From: Methyloligella sp. | Lineage (GTDB): Bacteria > Pseudomonadota > Alphaproteobacteria > Rhizobiales > HXMU1428-3 | Length of the DNA: 64,000 bases | Direction: 5' to 3' | NCBI GenBank assembly: GCA_021604645.1 | Contig: BQJJ01000006.1 | Coordinates: 1-64,000 of the forward strand | Part shown: piece after piece, positions 1 to 6,782 of the stretch | How positions within the stretch are numbered: the stretch's first letter is position 1 | Layout of the letters: each line of letters opens with the position of its first letter | The notes under the pieces: generated by a model | Told to the model about the DNA's origin: nothing | Seen by the model: the letters and a program-made list of their open reading frames with translations, nothing else | Databases searched by the model: none | Made by a program: the position numbers and the translations under genes

Positions 1-42
1 CAGCGGAGGGCCCGCTGCGAAACCAGCGGAATAGCCCGTGAG
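1..42 (+). repeat. Repeat family A, copy A1 (5' truncated by window edge)
   Basis: Only the 3' part is present: the GCGGAGG linker, the last hairpin (CCGCTG/CAGCGG), the AATA spacer, the GCCC closing arm that pairs with GGGC upstream, and the terminal GTGAG. It is nearly identical to the 3' end of the next copy, so the two look like a recent tandem duplication. Confidence 0.75.
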
Positions 43-51
43 TAATAAAAA

Positions 52-156
52 AAGGAGTGACGCCCTTTCGGCGTCAGGACATGACGCCATGGGCGTCCGG
101 CACCTAGTGCCGCCCAGCGGAGGGCCCGCTGCGAAAACAGCGGAATAGCCCGTGAG
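52..156 (+). repeat. Repeat family A, copy A2 (complete)
   Basis: The full architecture is visible. Stem 1 is GACGCC/GGCGTC, followed by the conserved linker AGGACATG. Stem 2 is ACGCC/GGCGT, then CCGG. Stem 3 is GGCAC/GTGCC, followed by GCCC and GCGGAGG. Stem 4 is CCGCTG/CAGCGG, enclosed by GGGC and GCCC, and the copy ends in GTGAG. It is the best reference copy for the four-hairpin form. Confidence 0.85.
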
Positions 157-171
157 TAATAAAAACAAAAA

Positions 172-305
172 AAGGAGTGACGCTTCTTCTGCATCAGGAC
201 ATGACGGAGCACCATCGTAAGCCTGCATAGTGCGTTGCAGGTGGGCAACCTTAAGCACCTTTAAAATGCAGGCCGATGAGCTTCAGCTCATCGAATAGCC
301 GTGAG
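172..305 (+). repeat. Repeat family A, copy A3, carrying a nested B element
   Basis: It starts with the same AAGGAGTGACGC segment as A2 and keeps AGGACATGACG. A family B element (228-266) then sits between the arms GCCTGCA and TGCAGGC. Stem 4 is CGATGAGC/GCTCATCG, enclosed by GGC/GCC, and the copy ends in GTGAG. Stem 1 (GACGC/GCATC) has a mismatch. It is the third copy of a tandem array. Confidence 0.75.
228..266 (+). repeat. Repeat family B, nested in A3
   Basis: Outer stem GTGC/GCAC, inner hairpin GTTGC/GCAAC, and an A-rich tail (CTTTAAAA). It interrupts a palindrome, GCCTGCA | TGCAGGC, exactly at its centre. Confidence 0.75.
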
Positions 306-307
306 AA

Positions 308-362
308 GAAAAAGCCTCATTTAAAACTGATCGGGGGAAATCAATTTTAAAGAGGCTTTTTA
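308..362 (+). terminator. Strong intrinsic terminator-like hairpin
   Basis: The outer arms AAAAGCCTC and GAGGCTTTT flank a second AT-rich stem (TTAAAACTGAT/ATCAATTTTAA). The structure runs into a T tract on the + strand and an A tract on the other side, so it could work in both directions. It directly follows the A1-A3 array. Confidence 0.65.
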
Positions 363-1275
363 AAAAAGAATGGTGGCAAGTGGTCTTAGTCGAAAATAGG
401 CACACAACTTACGCAACACTGGGGTTTGTGCATCTATCAGGGGTCTGGACCTACAATCACTTGCCACTGAGATGGATTTCAGCTTTCAATTTATGAAGTC
501 TGAAGAGGTCCATCCCGAAACTTTCGGGTCAGAAATCTCTTTAGCTTCGCTTAAAGAAGTGAGGTGACAAGATACAAACACCTCTTGAGCTGGGGGTTGG
601 CTCTTCTTCAAGCGTTGTGATGGTCTGATACGCGACCGTAAACTTTGTAAGAACTGCCTCGCTTGCCAGCCACCTCGCTTGGGTGTGAGGGGGGATTTGC
701 GAGACTGCTTAGCTTGCACACATTGACGAATGTGTTTCTGCGAGGCAGCTCTAGAAACTGAAAGAGCGGGTGCAACAATGGTCCGTGGAGTGGTCTGATC
801 TTTATGTTGATCGGTTAAGGCTCCAAAAAAACTAGCATCGGATGATGTGATTTTTTTATTCGGTACCATAACTCAAATCCACTTCACTTTAACTTGGTCC
901 ATTCAACCCGCTCTTTAGAAGGCAAATTTCCTGTACTCAATACTCTCCGGCCTAACTCTTACTTATCCGTACTGAAACAACCCTACGCAACACCTATGGG
1001 ACTCAATACTAAACGGAACTCTTTACTAACAACCGGTACTCAATTTTACGCATTACTAACTTTACGCATTACTCAATTCAGGAAGGTACGCTTTACTCTC
1101 GCCTCCGTCTGATGTTTATAATTAACCGTAGCAAAGGGGCGACAATGTGGAATAAAAATGAAAAGATTAAGATGAATTAACTTTTTTGTTGCTAAAAAGG
1201 CACATGAGGTTTGTGCGCCATCATCTGTTGGAGGAAGGGTTTTTAAGGATTGGTTGAGTTAAGCAATTGAAGCTA
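363..1275. other. Long stretch without a confident gene
   Basis: There is an inverted repeat with 10-nt arms (373-382 GTGGCAAGTG and 458-467 CACTTGCCAC) that could close a structure of about 95 nt. A minus-strand open frame of 127 codons (486-869) is Ser/Gln/Lys/Arg-rich, has a weak ribosome-binding site and resembles nothing I recognise, so I do not call it. Around 1040-1080 the short sequence TTTACGCATTACT occurs twice. Nothing else was seen. Confidence 0.4.
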
Positions 1276-1779
1276 TTAGTTTTTGTCACAAGCTTTGAGT
1301 GCAGTGAATAGTGAGATGAGCCCAAGGCCAAGAGATGCAAGGGCGCTATATCCAGCCATAGATATCCCCAATAAGCTCCATTGAACTTTATCGCAAGGAA
1401 CAATTTTTATTGTTTCAAGCTCTTTGAGAAGGTTAATTGTGTCATCAAGTGTGTCTGTTCCACTGCATCCAGAAGGGCCAGCCCACAATTTCCACTCAAC
1501 ACCAGAGTGATAGATACCAAGAGCAGTATTGGCAAAAAATACAAGCGCTATAATAATGAGAATGATACGGCTGATCTGCGGCATTTCACGTCCATAAAAA
1601 AACAAAGCAACGGGAATGACCGCAATAGCTATGTAATAGGCCCAGCGTTGTTTATAACAAAGATCGCAAGGAGCAAGGTCTCCAATATATTGAAAACCCA
1701 AAGCCGCAAGGATTAAGGAAAGGCTGGCAATAAACATAAGGCCCATCAAAAGTTCAGCTTTTTTGGTCAAATCAATCAT
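1276..1779 (-). CDS. dsbB: Disulfide bond formation protein B (DsbB)
   Basis: This is an inner-membrane quinone reductase that reoxidises DsbA and so drives disulfide formation in the periplasm. The 167-residue length is normal. Four hydrophobic segments are visible. The first periplasmic loop carries the Cys pair PCDLC (about C38 and C41). The second loop carries two further cysteines, GCSG (about C105) and VPCD (about C129), the pattern of the DsbB relay. It lies downstream of a DedA-family gene on the same strand with about 106 nt between, an order common in rhizobia. Start ATG at 1779. Assignment by motif and topology is firm; the partner DsbA is not in the window. Confidence 0.9.
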   Translation of the reverse strand: MIDLTKKAELLMGLMFIASLSLILAALGFQYIGDLAPCDLCYKQRWAYYIAIAVIPVALFFYGREMPQISRIILIIIALVFFANTALGIYHSGVEWKLWAGPSGCSGTDTLDDTINLLKELETIKIVPCDKVQWSLLGISMAGYSALASLGLGLISLFTALKACDKN

Positions 1780-1829
1780 TGCTATATCTTGTCTCTGTTG
1801 TGCATTCTGGTTGAAAGCAATTGCTTATT

Positions 1830-1869
1830 GGGCCTAGCCCCTAAAACGTTAATGGGCCTGGCCCCTAGA
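1830..1869. repeat. Short tandem palindromic repeat between dsbB and the DedA gene
   Basis: Two near-identical units, GGGCCTAGCCCCTA and GGGCCTGGCCCCTA, lie 24 nt apart. Each is self-complementary. It may be a small processing or termination structure in the shared minus-strand transcript; function unknown. Confidence 0.4.
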
Positions 1870-1885
1870 ACTAAAGAATTTACCC

Positions 1886-2467
1886 TTAGAACAAATATTT
1901 TATCGCAAAAAATCCAGCGATTAATATGACGGCAAAGACAAATGTAAGGATGCCGAGGTATTTTTCAATAAATGCCCTGATCGTTTCTCCAAAGAAATAG
2001 AGAAGCCCAGCCACTATAAAGAACCGTGCCCCGCGAGACACCAAACTAGCGCCAATGAAAATAGGTAAGCTCATACCGGCTACGCCGCTCGCAATTGTAA
2101 AAACTTTATAAGGTATGGGTGTAAAACCTGCGACAAAGACGATGAGGGCACCATAGGTCTTATAATTCTCAAAAAACACATCCATTTTATGAGAGAGGCC
2201 GTAAAAATCAACAATAGGCTGACCAACGGTTTCAAACAAAGCCGCGCCAATATAATAACCAAGCACACCGCCTAGAACTGAGCCAATTGTAGTGATTAAC
2301 GCAAATCGCCACGCCTTTAACCGCTCAGCTAACACCATAGGAATCAGCATCAGATCCGGCGGAAGTGGGAAAAAAGAACTTTCAGCAAAAGAAACACCAA
2401 ATAGCGCGGATGGCGCATATTTATGCTCTGCAAGGTGAAGGACCCAATCATATAAACGACGTAGCAT
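1886..2467 (-). CDS. DedA/YqaA-family membrane protein (VTT domain)
   Basis: The 193-residue protein has the SNARE-associated/VTT-type arrangement. A re-entrant N-terminal part contains ESSFFPLPPDL, where the family has its E..F.P.P motif. A glycine-rich segment follows (GSVLGGVLGYYIG), then VFVAGFTPIPYKVFTIASG, where the family has G..R..P, and two C-terminal membrane segments. Family members are proposed to move undecaprenyl phosphate or other lipids across the inner membrane. It is closest in size and motifs to the YqaA subgroup. It is first in a probable operon with dsbB. Start ATG at 2467. The exact substrate cannot be read from the sequence. Confidence 0.8.
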   Translation of the reverse strand: MLRRLYDWVLHLAEHKYAPSALFGVSFAESSFFPLPPDLMLIPMVLAERLKAWRFALITTIGSVLGGVLGYYIGAALFETVGQPIVDFYGLSHKMDVFFENYKTYGALIVFVAGFTPIPYKVFTIASGVAGMSLPIFIGASLVSRGARFFIVAGLLYFFGETIRAFIEKYLGILTFVFAVILIAGFFAIKYLF

Positions 2468-2733
2468 CAGTTTCCTCGTAAAAGTAAAAGTTTAAGATCG
2501 TCAGGAGAATTTATCGTCTGATGAAATACCGTCTGATGAAATAAAGTGTGATTAAAAAATTTGTACTAGAAACTAAAGGCCAGTTTTAGGTGCGATAGCG
2601 CTATAAGTCCAATTAAACTCCTTTATCACTTGCATATTCTATTCATCTGTTGTAGATCGGCCCTTGTTCTGATTTTCCTATCCAGATTCTTCATTGAATA
2701 TCTGGATACTCCTCTAAATTAGTACTTCGAGTG
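2468..2733. other. Intergenic region between the DedA gene and tRNA-Leu
   Basis: No gene seen. A direct duplication of CGTCTGATGAAATA lies at about 2514-2543. The rest is AT-rich and presumably holds the divergent promoter of the minus-strand dedA-dsbB pair. Confidence 0.4.
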
Positions 2734-2761
2734 TTGACGCGGTTGCATCCTCAGCTAAGAT
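2734..2761 (+). promoter_or_regulatory. Promoter of tRNA-Leu
   Basis: TTGACG (2734-2739) and TAAGAT (2756-2761) are separated by 16 nt and lie about 30 nt before the mature tRNA 5' end, as expected for a sigma-70-type tRNA promoter. Confidence 0.6.
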
Positions 2762-2791
2762 CGGCACCAGAACATATTGCAATACTGAGAA

Positions 2792-2878
2792 GCCCCTGTG
2801 GCGGAATTGGTAGACGCGACAGATTCAAAATCTGTTGTCCTCACGGGCGTGCCTGTTCGAGTCAGGCCAGGGGCACCA
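2792..2878 (+). tRNA. tRNA-Leu (anticodon CAA)
   Basis: The acceptor arms GCCCCTG and CAGGGGC pair perfectly and are followed by discriminator A and an encoded CCA. The anticodon stem ACAGA/TCTGT holds the loop TTCAAAA, giving anticodon CAA. A long variable arm and the T-loop GTTCGAGTC are present, as in class II tRNA-Leu. The D-arm AATTGGTAGACGC is canonical. Confidence 0.95.
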
Positions 2879-2955
2879 GCTCCTTTATTAAGAAGTACAC
2901 CAGCTTCTTCGTAAAGAAGTGCACCAGCTTCTTTGTAAAAAGAGGCGCCACTTCT
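2873..2955 (+). repeat. Tandem degenerate repeats of the tRNA 3' end with hairpins
   Basis: After the mature 3' end, the sequence CACCAGCTTCTT and close variants recurs at about 24-nt spacing (near 2874, 2899 and 2923). Each is followed by a small hairpin such as CTTCTTCG/GAAG. The array may act as terminator or processing signal, or mark repeated duplication at the tRNA 3' end. Confidence 0.5.
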
Positions 2956-3143
2956 CAGAAAAACGGGCTTCAAATTATAGGCTTAGTTTCGCTCTATGTT
3001 ACGGGCACTTGTTAATGACACACGTTAAACTGGTTTGGGTTTAGGCTAAACTGGATTAACGCAGGGTTTTTTAGGGGGAATGTTAAATGTAAGGGGTTTG
3101 GGCTTTTGAGCTCAAAATCCAATACATTGACTTGGAAGGTACC

Positions 3144-4262
3144 ATGCATAAAGTCAGTTTAAAGCCTCAACGATTTTGTCAGAAACATCCGCATCTTAAA
3201 AAAGCGCGCCTTAAAAAAGGATGTGCATTGCTATGTGCAGTCTTGATGGCAACTATTTTGATGGTAGGCAGCGTTTTTAGCTCTCATGAAGCTCAAGCCG
3301 GCCCCGCCATTGTATTTGACAATAAAAGTGACCAAATCATTTATGCTGAAGACCCAGATCAGCTCTGGCATCCCGCATCATTAACAAAATTAATGACGGC
3401 CTATTTGGTTTTTGAGGCTTTGAAGTCCAAAAAAATCACAATGGACTCTCGGATCGTAAATTCTAAAAATGCCAGAAGACAACCGCCAAGCAAAATTGGT
3501 TTGCCCCTAGGCGCAACGATGCCGATCAAGGTCGCAATTGAAATTTTGATCGTGAAATCAGCGAATGATGTTGCGGTGATGATCGCTGAGAAAATCGGTG
3601 GATCTGAAAAAGCCTTCATAAGAAAAATGAACAAAACGGCTACTCGTTTGGGGATGAGAAATACAGAATTTTATAACCCTCACGGCTTGCCACACCCGCA
3701 ACAAGTGACGACCGCCAGAGACATGGCGATGCTGGCCAAAGCGCTGATCCGTGATTTCCCGGAATATAATCACCTCTTTACACTTGGCTCTGTAAAAGTG
3801 GGCAAACGCCGTTTGAGGTCTCATAATGATTTATTGCGCACTTATGAGGGCGCTGATGGAATGAAAACCGGTTTCATTTGCGACTCTGGGTTTAACGTTG
3901 TCGCAAGTGCCACAAGAGGTGGCCGCCGTTTAATCGCTGTTGTGCTTGGTGCAAAATCAACATTGGCGCGCCGAAACAGAGCAACAAGCCTTCTGGATCA
4001 TGGGTTTAAAACCTATTGGTGGAAGACGCTCTTCCCGATTAATCTCGGCCCAAAAGAAATGTCAACGGTGAGCGCAGCACCAGGAAAAATGCGCAAATAT
4101 GTTTGTAATTACCGTCCTAAGAAGAAGCGCAAATATAAGAAAAAGAAGAAGAAAAAATTACAAAAAGCAAAAAACAAAAAAGCGACCACAAAAAAAGTAG
4201 CTAAAAAGAAACCCGTTAAGAAAAAGATTGTAAAGAAGAAGACGGTTAAAAAAGGGTCTTAA
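3144..4262 (+). CDS. D-alanyl-D-alanine carboxypeptidase (PBP5/6-like, serine peptidase S11)
   Basis: This enzyme trims the terminal D-Ala from peptidoglycan pentapeptides in the periplasm. A hydrophobic signal (about residues 24-46) ends at a probable AQA cleavage site. The three active-site motifs are present: S-x-x-K as SLTK (about 79-82), S-x-N as SAN (about 139-141) and KTG (about 241-243). The tail from about residue 330 is extraordinarily lysine-rich, with runs of KKK and repeats such as KKxVKKK, and may bind cell-wall polymers or DNA. I chose ATG at 3144 because GGAAGG precedes it by 4 nt; an in-frame TTG at 3132 is possible. The usual C-terminal PBP5 domain and amphipathic anchor are not evident. 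It ends one base before the next gene. Confidence 0.88.
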   Translation: MHKVSLKPQRFCQKHPHLKKARLKKGCALLCAVLMATILMVGSVFSSHEAQAGPAIVFDNKSDQIIYAEDPDQLWHPASLTKLMTAYLVFEALKSKKITMDSRIVNSKNARRQPPSKIGLPLGATMPIKVAIEILIVKSANDVAVMIAEKIGGSEKAFIRKMNKTATRLGMRNTEFYNPHGLPHPQQVTTARDMAMLAKALIRDFPEYNHLFTLGSVKVGKRRLRSHNDLLRTYEGADGMKTGFICDSGFNVVASATRGGRRLIAVVLGAKSTLARRNRATSLLDHGFKTYWWKTLFPINLGPKEMSTVSAAPGKMRKYVCNYRPKKKRKYKKKKKKKLQKAKNKKATTKKVAKKKPVKKKIVKKKTVKKGS

Positions 4263-4263
4263 C

Positions 4264-4836
4264 ATGAATCCAGCAGAAGACCCTTTTAAAGAAAAGCCAC
4301 TAGAAGCCTCATCGATTATAGACTTTTGGCAAAAAGCTGGCCCTCAAAAATGGTTCATCTCAGCTCCTGATTTTGATGAAGAAATAAAAGCTCTTTATGG
4401 CTCTGTACCAGATCAAGCTTTAGCCGGTAAATATGATAAATGGGCTGAACAAACTAATGAGTGCCTAGCGCTCATTTTAGTTCTCGATCAATTTCCAAGA
4501 AACATTTTTAGAGGCAGCCCAAAAGCTTTCGCTTTTGATGAAGCGGCAAAAGAAGCAGCCCAAAAAATAATAGATCAGGGCTTTGATCAAGCCTATCAAT
4601 TGCCATTAAAACGATTTCTCTATCTGCCCTTTATGCATTCTGAAAATTTAAAAGATCAACGCTATTGCATTGAGCTATGCGAAAAAGCAAACGATCCAGA
4701 CGGTGTTAATTTCGGCCAAATTCACTTAGACGTCATCGAAAAATTTTCCCGCTTCCCTCATCGCAACGAGGTCCTTGGCCGCCAATCCACTCCAGAAGAA
4801 CTTAAATTCCTACAAGATGGCGGCTTCCAGGCTTAG
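4264..4836 (+). CDS. DUF924 family protein
   Basis: The 190-residue protein starts right after the carboxypeptidase stop, so the two are probably cotranscribed. It carries the family's usual segments: an N-terminal IIDFWQKAGPQKWF, the central LALILVLDQFPRNIFRG, and LYLPFMHSE in the middle. The fold of the family is all-helical and TPR-like. No enzymatic activity is established that I know of, and the sequence offers no catalytic motif I can point to. The length is typical. The link to the carboxypeptidase rests on spacing alone. Confidence 0.85.
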   Translation: MNPAEDPFKEKPLEASSIIDFWQKAGPQKWFISAPDFDEEIKALYGSVPDQALAGKYDKWAEQTNECLALILVLDQFPRNIFRGSPKAFAFDEAAKEAAQKIIDQGFDQAYQLPLKRFLYLPFMHSENLKDQRYCIELCEKANDPDGVNFGQIHLDVIEKFSRFPHRNEVLGRQSTPEELKFLQDGGFQA

Positions 4837-4863
4837 TAGTGGCCTGGATAAGATGATTTAAAC

Positions 4864-5511
4864 TCATCGTTTTGATGAAAAGCGTAAGTTAGAGAAAAAT
4901 TTTGAACTAAAAATGAGTTTCATAGTTGCGATAACAACCAGAACGCATAGGGTGACTTTAGAAACCGTTTCCATCACGCCTTCTATAAGGATAGCATGCA
5001 CGACAGTCCCTATAACAATCACTAACGCTAAAAGGCTATGTGCCATACGCCAGTTTCTTGCCCGCAATTGTAAGCGCCGCCGAAATATCGCTAAGGCCAT
5101 AGTTGCAAAAAGTGACCACATGGCAACGACGCCCCAGTTTGAAAACGGCGTCGGAGACGAAAAGGTAAGTGCATCAATTACATCGGGCGGGCTGGTCGTC
5201 CATAGGCCGATAATGTGAATAATCACTGCAACAACAAGCATTACACCAACGCATGGGTGTGCACGCCGAGTTATCTGTTTTGGGAGGCCTGGCAAATACC
5301 CGCCGATCAATAATGGTTGAAGGAGCAAAAGGCCAAGACCAATAACCCCAGCAAAACATGCGACTATATAAACAGGGCTTCGCCACGCAAGTAACGGGCT
5401 CATTGCTGCAAATATGATAGGGATAACTATGGCGGCAAATAAGGCGCTCCAAAAAAGCGCTCTGCCGGCAAGGCTATGCTCTGATTTGCTTATTTTTTTA
5501 GGCTTGTTCAA
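4864..5511 (-). CDS. Ferric-reductase-like transmembrane (haem b) protein
   Basis: The 215-residue protein has six hydrophobic segments. Histidines sit in membrane-adjacent positions: RRAHPCVG, VIIHIIGLW, WRMAHSLLALV and VVHAILIEG. This pattern fits a haem-b-binding ferric reductase-like domain of the YedZ/FRE type. It lacks the FAD and NAD domains, so electrons would have to come from a partner. Its start overlaps the end of the upstream TAT-signal gene by 14 nt, which argues for translational coupling and a shared role in a periplasmic redox process. The exact family is inferred from topology. Confidence 0.65.
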   Translation of the reverse strand: MNKPKKISKSEHSLAGRALFWSALFAAIVIPIIFAAMSPLLAWRSPVYIVACFAGVIGLGLLLLQPLLIGGYLPGLPKQITRRAHPCVGVMLVVAVIIHIIGLWTTSPPDVIDALTFSSPTPFSNWGVVAMWSLFATMALAIFRRRLQLRARNWRMAHSLLALVIVIGTVVHAILIEGVMETVSKVTLCVLVVIATMKLIFSSKFFSNLRFSSKR

Positions 5512-5995
5512 GTACGAAATGTGCCTCTAGGCTTGTGTCTTTTGAGCTCGGCATGACAGGACGCAGAAAGACAGTTTTGTACTCACCACTATCATAGGCC
5601 AGATGACCGTGAGGTTGGCCAAAGGCCGGAACGATCTGCGGCATTTCAAGGCGGAACATCCCGTTCTCATCCGTAAGAGTTGCTCCATGACTTTGAGGTT
5701 CGTTCTCGTATCCTTCTGTTGTATGAGCCCAAATTTGAATGCGTTGCCCCGCTAAAGCCAAACCATCACCAGTACGGCGCACAGAGCCACTCATCCAAAA
5801 TCCGCCTCCGCCGATACGTTCAACAATAGGCGCTCCTGGGCGGTAGTTATTAGATCCTCCCCTCATTGAAGGTGTCGGAACAAGATTTTGGGCATATGCA
5901 GGTGACAAAAAGCTGGAAAACTGGGTTGCTCCTGTTGCGACCATAGCTCCAGCAGCTGATAAAAAACGACGGCGATTTATATGTTCAGTGCTCAT
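5498..5995 (-). CDS. TAT-exported intradiol-dioxygenase-like protein
   Basis: The 165-residue protein starts at ATG 5995 behind AGAGG; an upstream in-frame start would add 23 residues that do not look like a signal. The N-terminus has a twin-arginine signal (RRRFLSAAGAM), implying export of a folded, probably metal-binding protein. The rest resembles the beta-sandwich core of intradiol dioxygenases: a GQRIQIWAHTTEGYENE segment, TDENGMFRLEMP, then HGH near residue 140, where the family has its two His iron ligands. The second ligand tyrosine expected before the HxH appears replaced (PAFGQPHGHL), so classical catechol cleavage is uncertain. It is the upstream partner of the ferric-reductase-like gene. 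Confidence 0.65.
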   Translation of the reverse strand: MSTEHINRRRFLSAAGAMVATGATQFSSFLSPAYAQNLVPTPSMRGGSNNYRPGAPIVERIGGGGFWMSGSVRRTGDGLALAGQRIQIWAHTTEGYENEPQSHGATLTDENGMFRLEMPQIVPAFGQPHGHLAYDSGEYKTVFLRPVMPSSKDTSLEAHFVLEQA

Positions 5996-6295
5996 ATTTG
6001 TGCCTCTAAATTTAATAAACAAAACAGCCTCTACTACAGAGTATAATATCAGGGGTGCTTGCAATCAATTCACATCTTAAAGAGGAAGGGTCGTTCAATA
6101 TGGTTTCAACCGGGAAGGCATTAGACGGTTACTGATTGGAATTTGAAGCACCAATACAAAAAATACTTAAAATTTTAATATAATCTTCTCACCAAGATTG
6201 AGAGAAAGACAACAGCCTTGTGTTAAGGTCTTGTAAATTCACAAAGACTGTTCCCGTTTGGAATGTTAAATAATCCAACTCAGGGAGCCATCTTT
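5996..6295. other. Intergenic region
   Basis: About 300 nt between divergent transcription units. A possible -10 (TATAAT, 6179-6184) points toward the + strand, but no good -35 is seen. No gene or repeat was recognised. Confidence 0.35.
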
Positions 6296-6331
6296 ATGGC
6301 CAACACAATGTATAGGGTGTATTTTGTCTAA
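6296..6331 (+). CDS. Possible 11-codon leader peptide
   Basis: An ATG at 6296 sits 8 nt behind GGGAG (6283-6287), one of the better ribosome-binding sites in this region. It reads MANTMYRVYFV and stops at 6329-6331, overlapping in another frame the TTG start of the next gene at 6324. It could couple translation of that gene, or the next gene's real start could involve this site. No family is recognisable. Confidence 0.3.
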   Translation: MANTMYRVYFV

Positions 6332-6578
6332 AACTAGTAGTAGCAGTAAACTGTCATCTCAAATTCCTGAAAACTTAACAATTTCAGAACATGAAGTTGC
6401 AGAAATGGCCACAGTTCTCGTTGGAAAATATGGTTCGCAAGCAATTAATATCGCAGCCTTTTTTCTAGATGAGCATTTAGAGTTAAGAGATCATGAACGT
6501 GCTGAGAGTTGGCTGAAAGTCATGACTTATCTAGATGTGCAGCATGATCAAACCATTGTTGAATGCCAACTAAATTAA
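6324..6578 (+). CDS. Small hypothetical protein
   Basis: An 84-residue open frame starting at TTG. After a Ser-rich start it forms what looks like a compact helical protein (ISEHEVAEMATVLVGKYG, AINIAAFFLDEHLELRDHE, AESWLKVMTYLD), acidic overall. There is no membrane segment and no motif I recognise. The start has a poor ribosome-binding site of its own and overlaps an 11-codon frame with a very good one, so coupling is possible. Codon use resembles the neighbours, which supports a real gene. Confidence 0.5.
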   Translation: MSKTSSSSKLSSQIPENLTISEHEVAEMATVLVGKYGSQAINIAAFFLDEHLELRDHERAESWLKVMTYLDVQHDQTIVECQLN

Positions 6579-6782
6579 GTCAGCCTAATTAATTGAGGCA
6601 TGGAGTTGTCCGAGCACAAAAATTTCAATCAGCCAAATAGTCTTAATTGGCACTTATCCTTAAAGTAAAATAATAAGCTATAGTCATAACGTCTCTCTAG
6701 ATGTTAGAAGCCACGCATGATGATTTGCAATAGATCATAAAACCTAAAACGATGATGAAGAGTTCTTGGGAACAAAAGTGAA

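Noticed and set aside
486..869. Minus-strand open frame of 127 codons
   Set aside because: Biased composition, weak ribosome-binding site, no recognisable family, and located in a repeat-rich gene-free stretch. Kept only as a remark in the description of that region.
894..1112. Plus-strand open frame of 72 codons
   Set aside because: Made of short internal duplications (TTTACGCATTACT), with no ribosome-binding site or family resemblance.
2731..3015. Open frames on both strands across the tRNA-Leu gene
   Set aside because: They overlap a clear tRNA and its 3' tandem repeats; not coding.
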